From UBA10210 sp964408425 (GTDB lineage: Archaea; Micrarchaeota; Micrarchaeia; Norongarragalinales; Norongarragalinaceae), in the NCBI GenBank assembly GCA_964408425.1, contig CAYOZI010000018.1, positions 1 through 23,187 on the forward strand: 23,187 nucleotides of DNA. The letters are read 5' to 3'. Below are positions 7,030 through 14,320 of the stretch, one piece after another. The position numbers were made by a program, and so were the translations under genes. Position 1 is the stretch's first letter, and the number at the start of each line of letters is the position of its first letter. The notes beneath the pieces are model-generated. The model was not told where the DNA came from, ran no database searches, and worked only from the letters and a program-made list of their open reading frames with translations.

Positions 7030-8628
7030 TTACCTCTTCATTCTCAATCCGCCGAATTCATGCGCAAGAACCCACCCGCAAACCTCTCCAACCTCGAAAT
7101 TTTTGCTTTCTATTTTTCCAGTTTCGTTGCCGCTCAAGCTCAATTCGTACTTGTCAAGCCAGCTGAGCCACTTCAGCCAGTTTTTGGCCCTCAAATCCAC
7201 CCACCCCTTTGAAGCCCATTTTTCGATTTCCGAACGGGTTGGCTTGCGGAAATTATTGTTTTGTGGAACGCTCATTTCAGGTCCCCTTAATATTTTTCCG
7301 TTTGGCAGCAGGATGGGGATTCCGACCGAAATTATTTTTGAGCGCAGATTCGCGTTTTTGCTTATCATTTCAAGCGTTTTCCTTTCCATTTCCGAAGCTT
7401 TGGCTTTCAAGGCTTTTTCTAGGCCTCCGAACGACTTTTGGAGTACTTCTGCTTCCCAAAGGATTTTGGAAGTCAAAGGCCCGAGCGTAGGAATGCTGGC
7501 GAGTTCTTCCTTGTCGAGTTTCTTCAATTCCGTCAAAACAGTCTTTCTCTTCGACATTGCCGTGAACGTCGACCCGAGGCATGCATAGTCGAGCGCCCTG
7601 ATTGTTTCTTTTCCGGTGTTTTCCCCCTCAATTTCCCTGACCGCAATATCCGCGATTTCTTCCGGCAGAATCAATTCCATGCAGTCGGGTGAACTTATGG
7701 CTGCGAACATGCTTCTCGTGAAAAGCCCGTTTTCGCCCGTGTCAATCCAAGCGCCTTCGAGTTTTTTCCCGGTTTTTTTGGACTTGTGTTCCTTTAAAGC
7801 ATTTTCCACGCTCAACGCGTCTTCAATCTTACAGTCGTAGACCTCGATTTGCCCTTTTTTCGTTTCTATCGTTCCTTTTCCTATTCCTGCCCATCCTATC
7901 AGGCTGGTTACCTTGATTTCCTTGATTGAAGGGACGCCAGGAGTGCGCGCCAGAACCCATAATAGCATGGTTTGCGCTCCGGCAACGCCGCTTTTGCTCA
8001 TCAACAATCTTGACGGAATTTCATTCTCCCCGTGGGTGAACGGAAGCGTGAATCCCAAACCGCCCGTTCCACTAGTCCCGATTTTCAAGTATTCTTTGGT
8101 CCCTGCGTTCTTCAAAGCATGATACAAAATTTGAATGTGTCTAACTAGCTGAGGCATGTCCATTGCTGCTGCAAGATACAGCCACTTATTTCCGGTTTCT
8201 TCCCTATTAATTTGAGAATAAACATCCTGATATGCGAGAGCCGTAGCGGTGTTAATTGCGTCTATTATTACGTCCGGCCTGTGTTTCTCGATTAATTGGT
8301 ACAAAAAAGAATTTTGAAGAATGTCCTCATTCAACTCGGAAAACGTATCCTTTACCACTAGCTTGGTCGAAGTCTCTTCACTTAAAATTTCACTGATGCT
8401 CTTGTCTTTTAATTCCCTGCGAACGAAAACATTTCCCCATTCTCCTTCGATGCTGACGTTATTGTACTTCCTACGTAATTTGGCGACGGTGTCTTCCACC
8501 TCTCCCTTATAGCGACTGCAAATAACGAGCTTGGAAGGCGTTTTTTCCAAAAGCTTTTCGCATATCTTGACGCCCACCTGCCCAGCTCCGCCTAACGCCA
8601 GTATCGTCAAACCCTTTCTTTTGTTCAT
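7030..8628 (-). CDS. Large NAD(P)-binding Rossmann-fold protein (SDR/saccharopine-dehydrogenase-like)
   Basis: 532-aa protein with an N-terminal dinucleotide-binding motif (ILALGGAGQVG, Gly13-Gly19), followed by a typical Rossmann alternation including LVICSRYKGEVEDTV and RPDVIIDAINTATALAYQDV. It contains a Gly-rich stretch GTSGTGGLGF and no obvious YxxxK catalytic pair, so it is not a classical SDR. The C-terminal 150 residues are helical and unrecognised. It is the last gene of the operon that contains the acyl-activating and acyl-reducing enzymes, so a redox or epimerase step on their product is plausible but inferred. Start: ATG at 8628 has AAGGTGA six bases upstream; an in-frame GTG at 8637 overlaps that site and is less likely. 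Confidence 0.7.
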   Translation of the reverse strand: MNKRKGLTILALGGAGQVGVKICEKLLEKTPSKLVICSRYKGEVEDTVAKLRRKYNNVSIEGEWGNVFVRRELKDKSISEILSEETSTKLVVKDTFSELNEDILQNSFLYQLIEKHRPDVIIDAINTATALAYQDVYSQINREETGNKWLYLAAAMDMPQLVRHIQILYHALKNAGTKEYLKIGTSGTGGLGFTLPFTHGENEIPSRLLMSKSGVAGAQTMLLWVLARTPGVPSIKEIKVTSLIGWAGIGKGTIETKKGQIEVYDCKIEDALSVENALKEHKSKKTGKKLEGAWIDTGENGLFTRSMFAAISSPDCMELILPEEIADIAVREIEGENTGKETIRALDYACLGSTFTAMSKRKTVLTELKKLDKEELASIPTLGPLTSKILWEAEVLQKSFGGLEKALKAKASEMERKTLEMISKNANLRSKIISVGIPILLPNGKILRGPEMSVPQNNNFRKPTRSEIEKWASKGWVDLRAKNWLKWLSWLDKYELSLSGNETGKIESKNFEVGEVCGWVLAHEFGGLRMKR

Positions 8629-8639
8629 TGGATTCACCT

Positions 8640-9320
8640 TTATCTGTCGCGTCTTCTAGGTACCGTGAATTGCTTTTGAAGCTCTTCCAAATTCCATTTA
8701 AGCCCGGTCAGCCCAACCTCACCTGTTTTCATTGTTTTTCCTTTTATCGAAAATGCCGGGCGCAGACCGACGAGTTTTCTGTTTGCATTGATGAGGCTTT
8801 TACCAAAAACCGCCGCTTTACGCCGGTTGTTTTCTTTCAGATAGTTGAGTGAAAAGCCGAGTTCGTTTATGTACTCGCCAAAAAATTTATTCGTTGGAGT
8901 GGGCACGTGGCTTCGCTGCCCAAGCTCGTAAATTGCCATGTCCAACTGGTCTATTTCCGTTTTAAACAGTTTGTTTGCGTGTTCTAACACTTGCAGTAGA
9001 TCCTGAGTCATCGACGGATAATGATTGAATACTAACTCCTTGTAGGTGTGTATGACCGATGACCTGATTTTCCTTTTACTTAGCTTAACCCCGTTTTTTC
9101 TTGCCACGTGCATAGCTTCATCAATCTTTTTCCAAAGCCAGTTGTTGAGCTGTCGGTTCTTCAGTAAAACCCCAGTTTTAACCGCAAAAATAGAGGCTAG
9201 GCTGTTCGCTTCGTTCATTATCGTTTTTTCAAATCTCAACCTTCGATATTCCTCCCTGTTTTTGCAGACCTGTACCCGAAGTGCGGGCTTTAACAAATCG
9301 CCTGCCCTTTTTATTATTTC
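8640..9320 (-). CDS. Ketopantoate-reductase-like protein, C-terminal part (5' end lost in gap)
   Basis: Reads in frame from the assembly gap to a TAA at 8640. The helical domain matches the ApbA/PanE C-terminal domain: LRFEKTIMNEANSLASIF near the start, then SMTQDL, KTEIDQLDMAIYELGQ and VPTPTNKFFGEYINEL, which carry the Ser-Met-x-x-Asp, Glu-Ile-Asp and Thr-Pro-x-Asn positions of that fold. It extends about 50 residues past the usual end (NRKLVGLRPAFSIKGK). With the segment at 9355-9897 it would form one ~405-residue protein, longer than the ~300 of typical ketopantoate reductases. Only 10 bases after its stop lies the RBS of the next gene, so it sits mid-operon. Confidence 0.7.
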   Translation of the reverse strand, partial: EIIKRAGDLLKPALRVQVCKNREEYRRLRFEKTIMNEANSLASIFAVKTGVLLKNRQLNNWLWKKIDEAMHVARKNGVKLSKRKIRSSVIHTYKELVFNHYPSMTQDLLQVLEHANKLFKTEIDQLDMAIYELGQRSHVPTPTNKFFGEYINELGFSLNYLKENNRRKAAVFGKSLINANRKLVGLRPAFSIKGKTMKTGEVGLTGLKWNLEELQKQFTVPRRRDR

Positions 9321-9330
9321 NNNNNNNNNN
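9321..9330. other. Assembly gap (10 N)
   Basis: Ten N bases split the ketopantoate-reductase-like gene. All three minus-strand frames contain a stop in the ~25-45 bases before the gap, so either the contig end carries errors, the true gap is not 10 bases, or the gene is really broken. Synteny across this point rests on scaffolding, though the two protein halves fitting one family supports the join. Confidence 0.95.
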
Positions 9331-9354
9331 GATGTCACAATTCAGGTTAAAAGC

Positions 9355-9897
9355 TCAAAGAGCGATTTCCTTTCTCTTTTGAAAGTCATTCCATGCACCG
9401 AGCGTGATTACTTCAAACTTATACGTAATGACCTTTCGTTTTTGTTTCTGGGTAAATGCCGCACGCCCTAAAATTATCGCCCCAACAAGGCAAGAGTTTG
9501 GGTTGATGTTATTTCTGCGTAAGAGCTTCTCCACCTGCAGTTCCGGACCCAAACCGTTCTGAATACTGAGCAGTAAAAATCTCTTGTTTTTTCCTATTAC
9601 CTGAAGCAATTCCCGTTCCAGCGCTTCAGTCAGGTCTGTAGTTTTGGTGGCAAGTACTATCAGCCCCCCCTTCTTGACCGTAAAGTCCAGCGTCTTTCTC
9701 GCATTTGCAAATTTCAAGTTCTTGTTTGGGCAAACCTCTTTGCTGCTTTCGTCTATTAGCTTTGCTCTAGCGCCTCCAAAAGGATTGTCAAAACCCACGA
9801 GTGCGGTTCTAAAGCCTCTTCCCGAAAGCAGAATGCCCAATGCTGTTCCAATTCGTCCTGCACCTATTACCACTATATCGAACTTTTTTCCAGTCAC
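9355..9897 (-). pseudogene. Ketopantoate-reductase-like protein, N-terminal NAD(P)-binding part (interrupted)
   Basis: 180-residue Rossmann domain: IVVIGAGRIGTALGILLSGR at residues ~8-27 is the dinucleotide-binding turn, followed by GLIVLATKTTDL and SIQNGLGPELQVEKLL, the ApbA/PanE signatures (the K-T/S-x-D-L loop and the QNG loop). The frame then ends in a TGA about 25 bases before the N gap, just where the C-terminal helical domain should begin; that domain is found beyond the gap. This may be a sequencing or assembly frameshift rather than real decay. The GTG start (9897) is three bases after the stop of the ALDH-like gene, so it is coupled to it. The family reduces 2-keto substrates with NAD(P)H; the true substrate here is unknown. 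Confidence 0.65.
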
Positions 9898-9900
9898 GGG

Positions 9901-11334
9901 TCACAACTCTATTACCTTGTCGGTTGTTAGCAGTTCTTCGGCAATATACGCTCCTTGGTGCGGCAACATGAAATTCATACTGGTGGTAGGTCTTCCTACC
10001 AGTATTTTGAACGTTTTTAGCTTACTGGTGAGTATCCGTATGTTTTCTTTCTTTCTCGTAAATACCGCCGTAGCCAGGGATTTTTTAGTGATCGTATGCG
10101 CAACGGAAGCATTAGCCCGTTCGATTGCTTCCTCTATCGTATTGAACGGCACTAATGCTAAAACCGGCGCCGGGATTTCCTCCCTCAAAAATTCTGACCC
10201 GGGCCCGGGCAGTAAGACGGAAATATTTATAGAGTTCTCCGATATGCCGTGGTGTATAACCTTTTGTTCATCTCCCAGCTTTTTCTGCAAGTGTTGGCGT
10301 TCGTCGGCTAGTGCCAATCCGATGTCCGTAGTCTTATCGAGCGGATGCCCGATTCTAAGCGTCTGAATCCTTGCAGTCAAGAGTTCGGTGAACCTATTGA
10401 AAACGGCGCGTTCTATGTAAACTTTCTTTGTTGAGACGCATTTATTCCCCCTGTCTGCGTGAGCCCCTTCTATTACTCCCGCTACGGCCGTTTCCAAGTC
10501 TGCATCGGCAAACACTAACGCCGCGCTTCTGCCTGTCCAAAATGGGCAGACGTGTTTATTTTCTACAATATTTGCTGCTTGCTTAATGCCGCCAGTTAAG
10601 CTAAGAATATTTTCATCTGCACCGAACAAAATCTGAGCGTGTGACTGCTCTAAGAGTTTATTCGCGAGATCTGGTTTTTCCAGCGCACGCCAGAACAGTA
10701 AATTTAACCCGTTTTTCAACCCCGCGTCATAGTACGCTTTGACTATCCTGTACGCAGATATCGGTTCGACCGTGCTTCCTTTAATGATGAGCGGCGTGCG
10801 CGTAATTATTACCTGGGGGATGGCAAATGCAGCTAACGCCGTTTCGTTTCCGGCCAGAAAAAGACAGGCTAATTTTGCCCGTCGCTGAAGAAGCCTAATT
10901 CCTATTTGCTTCCCCTCAGAGTAGATTGGTTTGCCGTCGTCCAAAAATTTATATGAACCAAAAACCGTGTCTAAGTAACTCCTGAACTCCTTCAAAAACT
11001 TGCGTGTCCGTTCTTCCGATTTGGCTAGGTGTTTGTACGGGCTTCCGGTGATTCTGGTGGTGTATTCTTGATAAAACTCGCCATCGCCTGAAACTAACTT
11101 GTCTGAAACTTTTTCTGTGATGGCTATTATCTCATCCGTAGATAACTTTTCTAACGACTCTAGATTACTGTGGCAACTTTTAATGGCGTAATTCAAGTCT
11201 GTAATAGACGCCGTTGAAATGGAAACCAGCTGTTCGTCCGTATGCCTGTCTTTCAAAAAAATCTTTTCCCTAGTGTGTTTTTCCTCGCCGTTGATTAGCA
11301 TCGGTATCTCTAAGAGCTTAGAATCCACCTGCAC
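9901..11334 (-). CDS. LuxC/ALDH-superfamily acyl reductase
   Basis: 477-aa aldehyde-dehydrogenase-fold enzyme. Visible parts: cofactor-site strand PLIIKGSTVEPISA with Lys185, Rossmann helix VKAYYDAGLKNGL, FWTGRSAALVFADADLE at 265-281, catalytic Cys299 in ADRGNKCVSTKKVYIE, and REEIPAPVLALVPF (~384-397), the counterpart of the ALDH EEIFGPV motif. The glutamate of the usual ELGGK motif is absent (WTGRS instead), as in CoA-acylating ALDHs and LuxC, which form acyl-thioesters rather than hydrolysing them. I infer reduction of an activated acyl group to an aldehyde with NAD(P)H. It overlaps the PaaK/LuxE-like gene by 17 bases, like the LuxE-LuxC partnership. GTG at 11334 is the listed start; a GTG at 11328 with GGGAGG eight bases upstream may be the real one. 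Confidence 0.8.
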   Translation of the reverse strand: MQVDSKLLEIPMLINGEEKHTREKIFLKDRHTDEQLVSISTASITDLNYAIKSCHSNLESLEKLSTDEIIAITEKVSDKLVSGDGEFYQEYTTRITGSPYKHLAKSEERTRKFLKEFRSYLDTVFGSYKFLDDGKPIYSEGKQIGIRLLQRRAKLACLFLAGNETALAAFAIPQVIITRTPLIIKGSTVEPISAYRIVKAYYDAGLKNGLNLLFWRALEKPDLANKLLEQSHAQILFGADENILSLTGGIKQAANIVENKHVCPFWTGRSAALVFADADLETAVAGVIEGAHADRGNKCVSTKKVYIERAVFNRFTELLTARIQTLRIGHPLDKTTDIGLALADERQHLQKKLGDEQKVIHHGISENSINISVLLPGPGSEFLREEIPAPVLALVPFNTIEEAIERANASVAHTITKKSLATAVFTRKKENIRILTSKLKTFKILVGRPTTSMNFMLPHQGAYIAEELLTTDKVIEL

Positions 11335-12514
11335 ACCCTCCCTCTAACCTTTTCCTGTCAAAAACTCTGGAGATGTCTCGTATTCGGGGGGTCGTACGCC
11401 CGCACTTGCACGGTTCGTCGACATATGTCGCCTCGTCCCCAACAACATACCTGATGTATCTGCTTCCGTATTTCAAACCCGTGTACACCAAAAGACCGCG
11501 TTCGCCGTTCTTAACGTGTTCTCCGGTGTCTGGATTGATTACCTCAGTAAATGCCGCTCCAGGCAGCAGGTGCATTCCGGTTCCATAATTTTGGCATTCG
11601 GCCATTGTCGGCAGAACTTCGGCGCATCCTGCAAAATCAACAAACTTAGTCTTAAATTCCGCCTTTGCCAGTCTGTTGAGTTGATGAAGCTCATCTATTA
11701 AGTTAAAATCGTACGACGGGTGTTCTCTGGGCGCACCGGTTGTAATTATAAGTCGAACGCGTTTTCCAATCACGTTGTTGCTATCGTTATCGAGCAAAGA
11801 GCGTAGGGTTCCCCCTTTTTGCGTCATTCCTGGCGGTGTGCAGGGAGGTACGGCTAAACAGTCGAACCCACCGAACTCCGCGTGTTCCGTCTCAAGTTGA
11901 CTTAGTACCCGTTTTTCTTCTACGTGCGTAAAATGTTTTCCTACGACCACCGCTCCCGCCGTGTGCAGCGCATCGCGGAAAACCGGCGCGGCTACGTGTC
12001 CGGGATTAAAGCAGTTGAATGTGCTTGCATAGTCTTCAAATGGAACGTGTTGAAGCGCGCGTAGTATTGCTGCTTGAATGATTTCCCAGTCTTTCTTGGT
12101 GTAATAAACGACTTTTGGCTTGCCGGTAGACCCCGAAGTTGAAAATTTGTGTGCTAGCGTGTCGTTGTTTGGTGCGCTTCTGAGCGTATGCCTTTTTTTT
12201 AGGGCGTCTAAATAGGCATCTGGCAGTAGTTCTTCGGGTTGTATGTTATCCAGCCTTGACGGCGTGAGCAGAGGAACCCGTCTAAAGTCTTCAAGCGTTC
12301 TAAAAACTGAAAGGTCTGTTTCATTTGTCTTGATTAAATTGCGGTAATACGCACATGACGCAACCGAATTCTTCAGGTATGCCGCTAGCAGTCTTACTAC
12401 TAGTTTATCACGAACTCCTTTCTCTAAAAAATCGATTCTAGGATCAGCTAGATCTTGCTTAAACCCATCAAAATCTACGATGCCTGGAACGTGTTGCGTT
12501 TCCATTGAGGTCAC
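11318..12514 (-). CDS. PaaK/LuxE-like acyl-activating (adenylate-forming) enzyme
   Basis: 398-aa ANL-superfamily protein. P-loop FSTSGSTGKPKVVYYT (124-139); aromatic/Gly stretch FNCFNPGHVAAPVFRDALH; FVDFAGCAEVLPTMAECQN in the acyl-pocket position; GLLVYTGL; and CKCGRTTPRIRDISR (~371-385), the Cys-x-Cys-Gly-Arg hallmark of phenylacetate-CoA ligase/coenzyme F390 synthetase relatives. The usual ~100-residue C-terminal lid is missing: the protein stops 13 residues later with GGCAGGF. In this it resembles LuxE, the acyl-protein synthetase that passes acyl groups to LuxC and carries a reactive Cys near its C terminus. GTG start overlaps the FIST-3 stop (GTGA); an ATG three codons on is an alternative. 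Acyl substrate unknown. Confidence 0.78.
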   Translation of the reverse strand: MTSMETQHVPGIVDFDGFKQDLADPRIDFLEKGVRDKLVVRLLAAYLKNSVASCAYYRNLIKTNETDLSVFRTLEDFRRVPLLTPSRLDNIQPEELLPDAYLDALKKRHTLRSAPNNDTLAHKFSTSGSTGKPKVVYYTKKDWEIIQAAILRALQHVPFEDYASTFNCFNPGHVAAPVFRDALHTAGAVVVGKHFTHVEEKRVLSQLETEHAEFGGFDCLAVPPCTPPGMTQKGGTLRSLLDNDSNNVIGKRVRLIITTGAPREHPSYDFNLIDELHQLNRLAKAEFKTKFVDFAGCAEVLPTMAECQNYGTGMHLLPGAAFTEVINPDTGEHVKNGERGLLVYTGLKYGSRYIRYVVGDEATYVDEPCKCGRTTPRIRDISRVFDRKRLEGGCAGGF

Positions 12515-13821
12515 TCGGTTATCAAGTCGTCATATATTGTCAAAAGCGTGATGGTCTGTTCGTTCAACTGACAGGCCTTATTTTTATTGGAACCGATTTC
12601 CCCAAAAGTAAAGAAGCCCACGCATGGAACTTTTCTATAGGCTTTTTTAAAGGCTTTAATTTCAAGAGGAACGTCTGCCCCTAAAACGGCTCTTCTCGCC
12701 GAGCACGAAGCTGCCAAAACTATCGCTGGCACCTTGTCTTTAAGATTTTTGTTAGCCTTGTCCATTGCTTCAACGATTCCGGATAGAACGGTTTTCTTAT
12801 CAAATGTGACTATCCCGACCCCGCTTCTAGGGGCTAATTTTGCTTGAGAGAACAGGTATTTGCCGTCTGGCGTAGTTCCCATGGCTTTAATGTAGTTTTC
12901 TCCTTCAGAGTCTATTACCGCAATCGAGCGTGTCAACGTGTACTTGTACGGATCTTTTAGAAACTCCTCTTTTTTGATTCCGACCAACCTGCAGTATTCG
13001 TCTACGGACGGTTTGCCGTTTATTTCTTTTACGATGTGGCCTGAAGGGTCGAGTTTTGTGATCATCGCATACTTATCAGTTGTAATGTAACCGTGAGCTA
13101 AACCATGAGAGAAATAAAGGTTAGATACGACAAAGACACAAATGCCTCCTTTTTGTAATAACTTTCCGTCGGCAAACTGAAAATTGTCCCCGACCCCTTC
13201 CTTCATAAATTTATCGAAATCGGAATTGCTAACAAAACCAAAGATGGGGACGCTGGCTCCAGTTACATCCAAAATCCCTTCGATAAATTCAGTTTCCCGG
13301 CCCATAACCACTTGCTTATTTTCAAAGTATGTCCCACTGGGTATTGTTAGTATGAAATACGGTGGTGTACGCACTATATCCGCAAACGTCTTAGTTTTAG
13401 TGCGACGAAATTGAATGTATGGGTCGATATACTGATCTATTTTTATGTTGGAAATAGCCATCTGAATTGCTTTTTTGCCGCTATCCGCCGGATCCGAACG
13501 GTAATTATTAACGTACCCCACTCCAAAGTGCATGTATTCCGTAACGATTGTTGTTACTGTGACTGCCTTGTTTTCGATATACCCTTCCTCATCATTAAAT
13601 TGGCGGTCTACCGAACAGCCTATCCACGCTTTTCCCAGTACGGAATTAATTCCTTCCAGGATTTTTTCAGGATTCGAGTAACGGGAATCGACAAATGCAA
13701 TGGAAAAAGTACCCTTCTTGGCGTCAGCGTTTTTTAGTGAAGCCTCCGCCGCTTCTTTTCCCGCCTTAAACGGTTCTGAATTAAAACTCGTTCCAACTCC
13801 AACGCTAATGTACTTGCCCAT
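12511..13821 (-). CDS. FIST-domain sensor protein without DNA-binding domain (FIST-3)
   Basis: 436-aa protein beginning MGKYISVGVGTSFNSEPF directly with the FIST N domain (AGKEAAEASLKNADAKKG, AWIGCSVDRQFNDEEGY, HFGVGYVNNYRSD, PIFGFVSNSDFDKFMKEG). The FIST C domain follows at ~245-430, ending VGFFTFGEIGSNKNKA. It shares the insert IDQYIDPYIQFRRTK and the FADGKLLQKGG stretch with FIST-1, so these two are the closer pair. The frame stays open to 14064, but the extension overlaps the winged-helix gene in another frame and has no FIST similarity, so the ATG at 13821 with GAGGCGGT upstream is preferred. It follows a separate winged-helix gene and overlaps the acyl-activating gene by 4 bases, so it likely senses a substrate or product of the pathway. 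Confidence 0.87.
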   Translation of the reverse strand: MGKYISVGVGTSFNSEPFKAGKEAAEASLKNADAKKGTFSIAFVDSRYSNPEKILEGINSVLGKAWIGCSVDRQFNDEEGYIENKAVTVTTIVTEYMHFGVGYVNNYRSDPADSGKKAIQMAISNIKIDQYIDPYIQFRRTKTKTFADIVRTPPYFILTIPSGTYFENKQVVMGRETEFIEGILDVTGASVPIFGFVSNSDFDKFMKEGVGDNFQFADGKLLQKGGICVFVVSNLYFSHGLAHGYITTDKYAMITKLDPSGHIVKEINGKPSVDEYCRLVGIKKEEFLKDPYKYTLTRSIAVIDSEGENYIKAMGTTPDGKYLFSQAKLAPRSGVGIVTFDKKTVLSGIVEAMDKANKNLKDKVPAIVLAASCSARRAVLGADVPLEIKAFKKAYRKVPCVGFFTFGEIGSNKNKACQLNEQTITLLTIYDDLITE

Positions 13822-13844
13822 TAAGACCGCCTCGTTTTCGGTTT

Positions 13845-14138
13845 TCAAACCTCTAAAATGTCGTGTATTACCCTCATTCTCTCCATTTCCGCAGGCCAGG
13901 CGACGAGAGCCATTCCGATTTTCTTTACTTTTATCTTCCCTTCGCGTGCGAGTTGGTCGAAGTGGTACTTCAAGTGCGCCAAAACCTGTTTTTTTTCCTT
14001 CGCGCTCGAATGTACCGCAATCAAATGCATTTCCATCGCGATTTCCGTAACGTGCGCAGGCCACTTTCTTTTTATCGCCGCCAAAACCTCTTCCCTCTTT
14101 ATCCTCCTACCCGGCATGCTCCTGTCTTGTCTCCGCAT
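13845..14138 (-). CDS. Winged-helix DNA-binding protein, first gene of the acyl-reductase operon
   Basis: 97-aa basic protein: helices REEVLAAIKRKWPAHVTEIAM, a recognition-helix region KKQVLAHLKYHFDQLAREG, and a wing IKVKKIGMALVAWP. This is a compact winged helix of ArsR/PadR-like layout. FIST-3 starts 23 bases downstream, so a winged helix and a FIST domain that are fused in FIST-1 and FIST-2 appear here as two genes; the two products may form a two-part regulator. The start at 14138 has AAGTGAT just upstream; an ATG at 14117 (MPGRRIKREE) has GGAG too close to it. Direct homology to the FIST-1/FIST-2 winged helix is not obvious by eye. Confidence 0.72.
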   Translation of the reverse strand: MRRQDRSMPGRRIKREEVLAAIKRKWPAHVTEIAMEMHLIAVHSSAKEKKQVLAHLKYHFDQLAREGKIKVKKIGMALVAWPAEMERMRVIHDILEV

Positions 14139-14320
14139 ATTATCACTTTACACCCGCAATTAACTTTTTCTTATGACTATCCCTTATGCCTATGCCTAAA
14201 TAATGGTTGTTTTTAATTAAAAAATAGGCATTTTTAACTCTATGTTTTCAACCCTTATGCATAGCCATAATTCTGGGGGTGCAGCTGGGTGTAAGAGCTT
14301 GGAGCGCAAAAAGCGGGCTT
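14139..14320. promoter_or_regulatory. Operon upstream region with repeated ATGCCTA-type half-sites
   Basis: No gene. ATGCCTATGCCTA (14186-14198) holds two ATGCCT copies 6 bp apart; an inverted copy TAGGCAT lies at 14225-14231 across a very AT-rich spacer. The longer block CCCTTATGCCTATGCC (14181-14196) recurs imperfectly as CCCTTATGCATAGCC (14252-14266), about 71 bp away. Lying 45-130 bp ahead of the winged-helix/FIST operon, this looks like an operator array, perhaps for the operon's own regulator. The right end (about 14290-14320) is the 3' flank of the KaiC-like gene. Confidence 0.4.

Noticed and set aside
13822..14064. 81-codon N-terminal extension of FIST-3
   Set aside because: It overlaps the winged-helix gene in another frame, is Arg/Gly-rich without FIST or HTH similarity, and an ATG with a good upstream GAGGCGGT is at 13821.
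14181..14266. CRISPR-like repeat array
   Set aside because: Only two imperfect copies of about 15 bases with unequal spacing; no cas genes in the window.
14225..14300. Possible tRNA or other RNA gene between the winged-helix and KaiC-like genes
   Set aside because: No acceptor/T-arm pattern (GGTTCRA) or cloverleaf pairing could be found; the repeats look like protein-binding sites.
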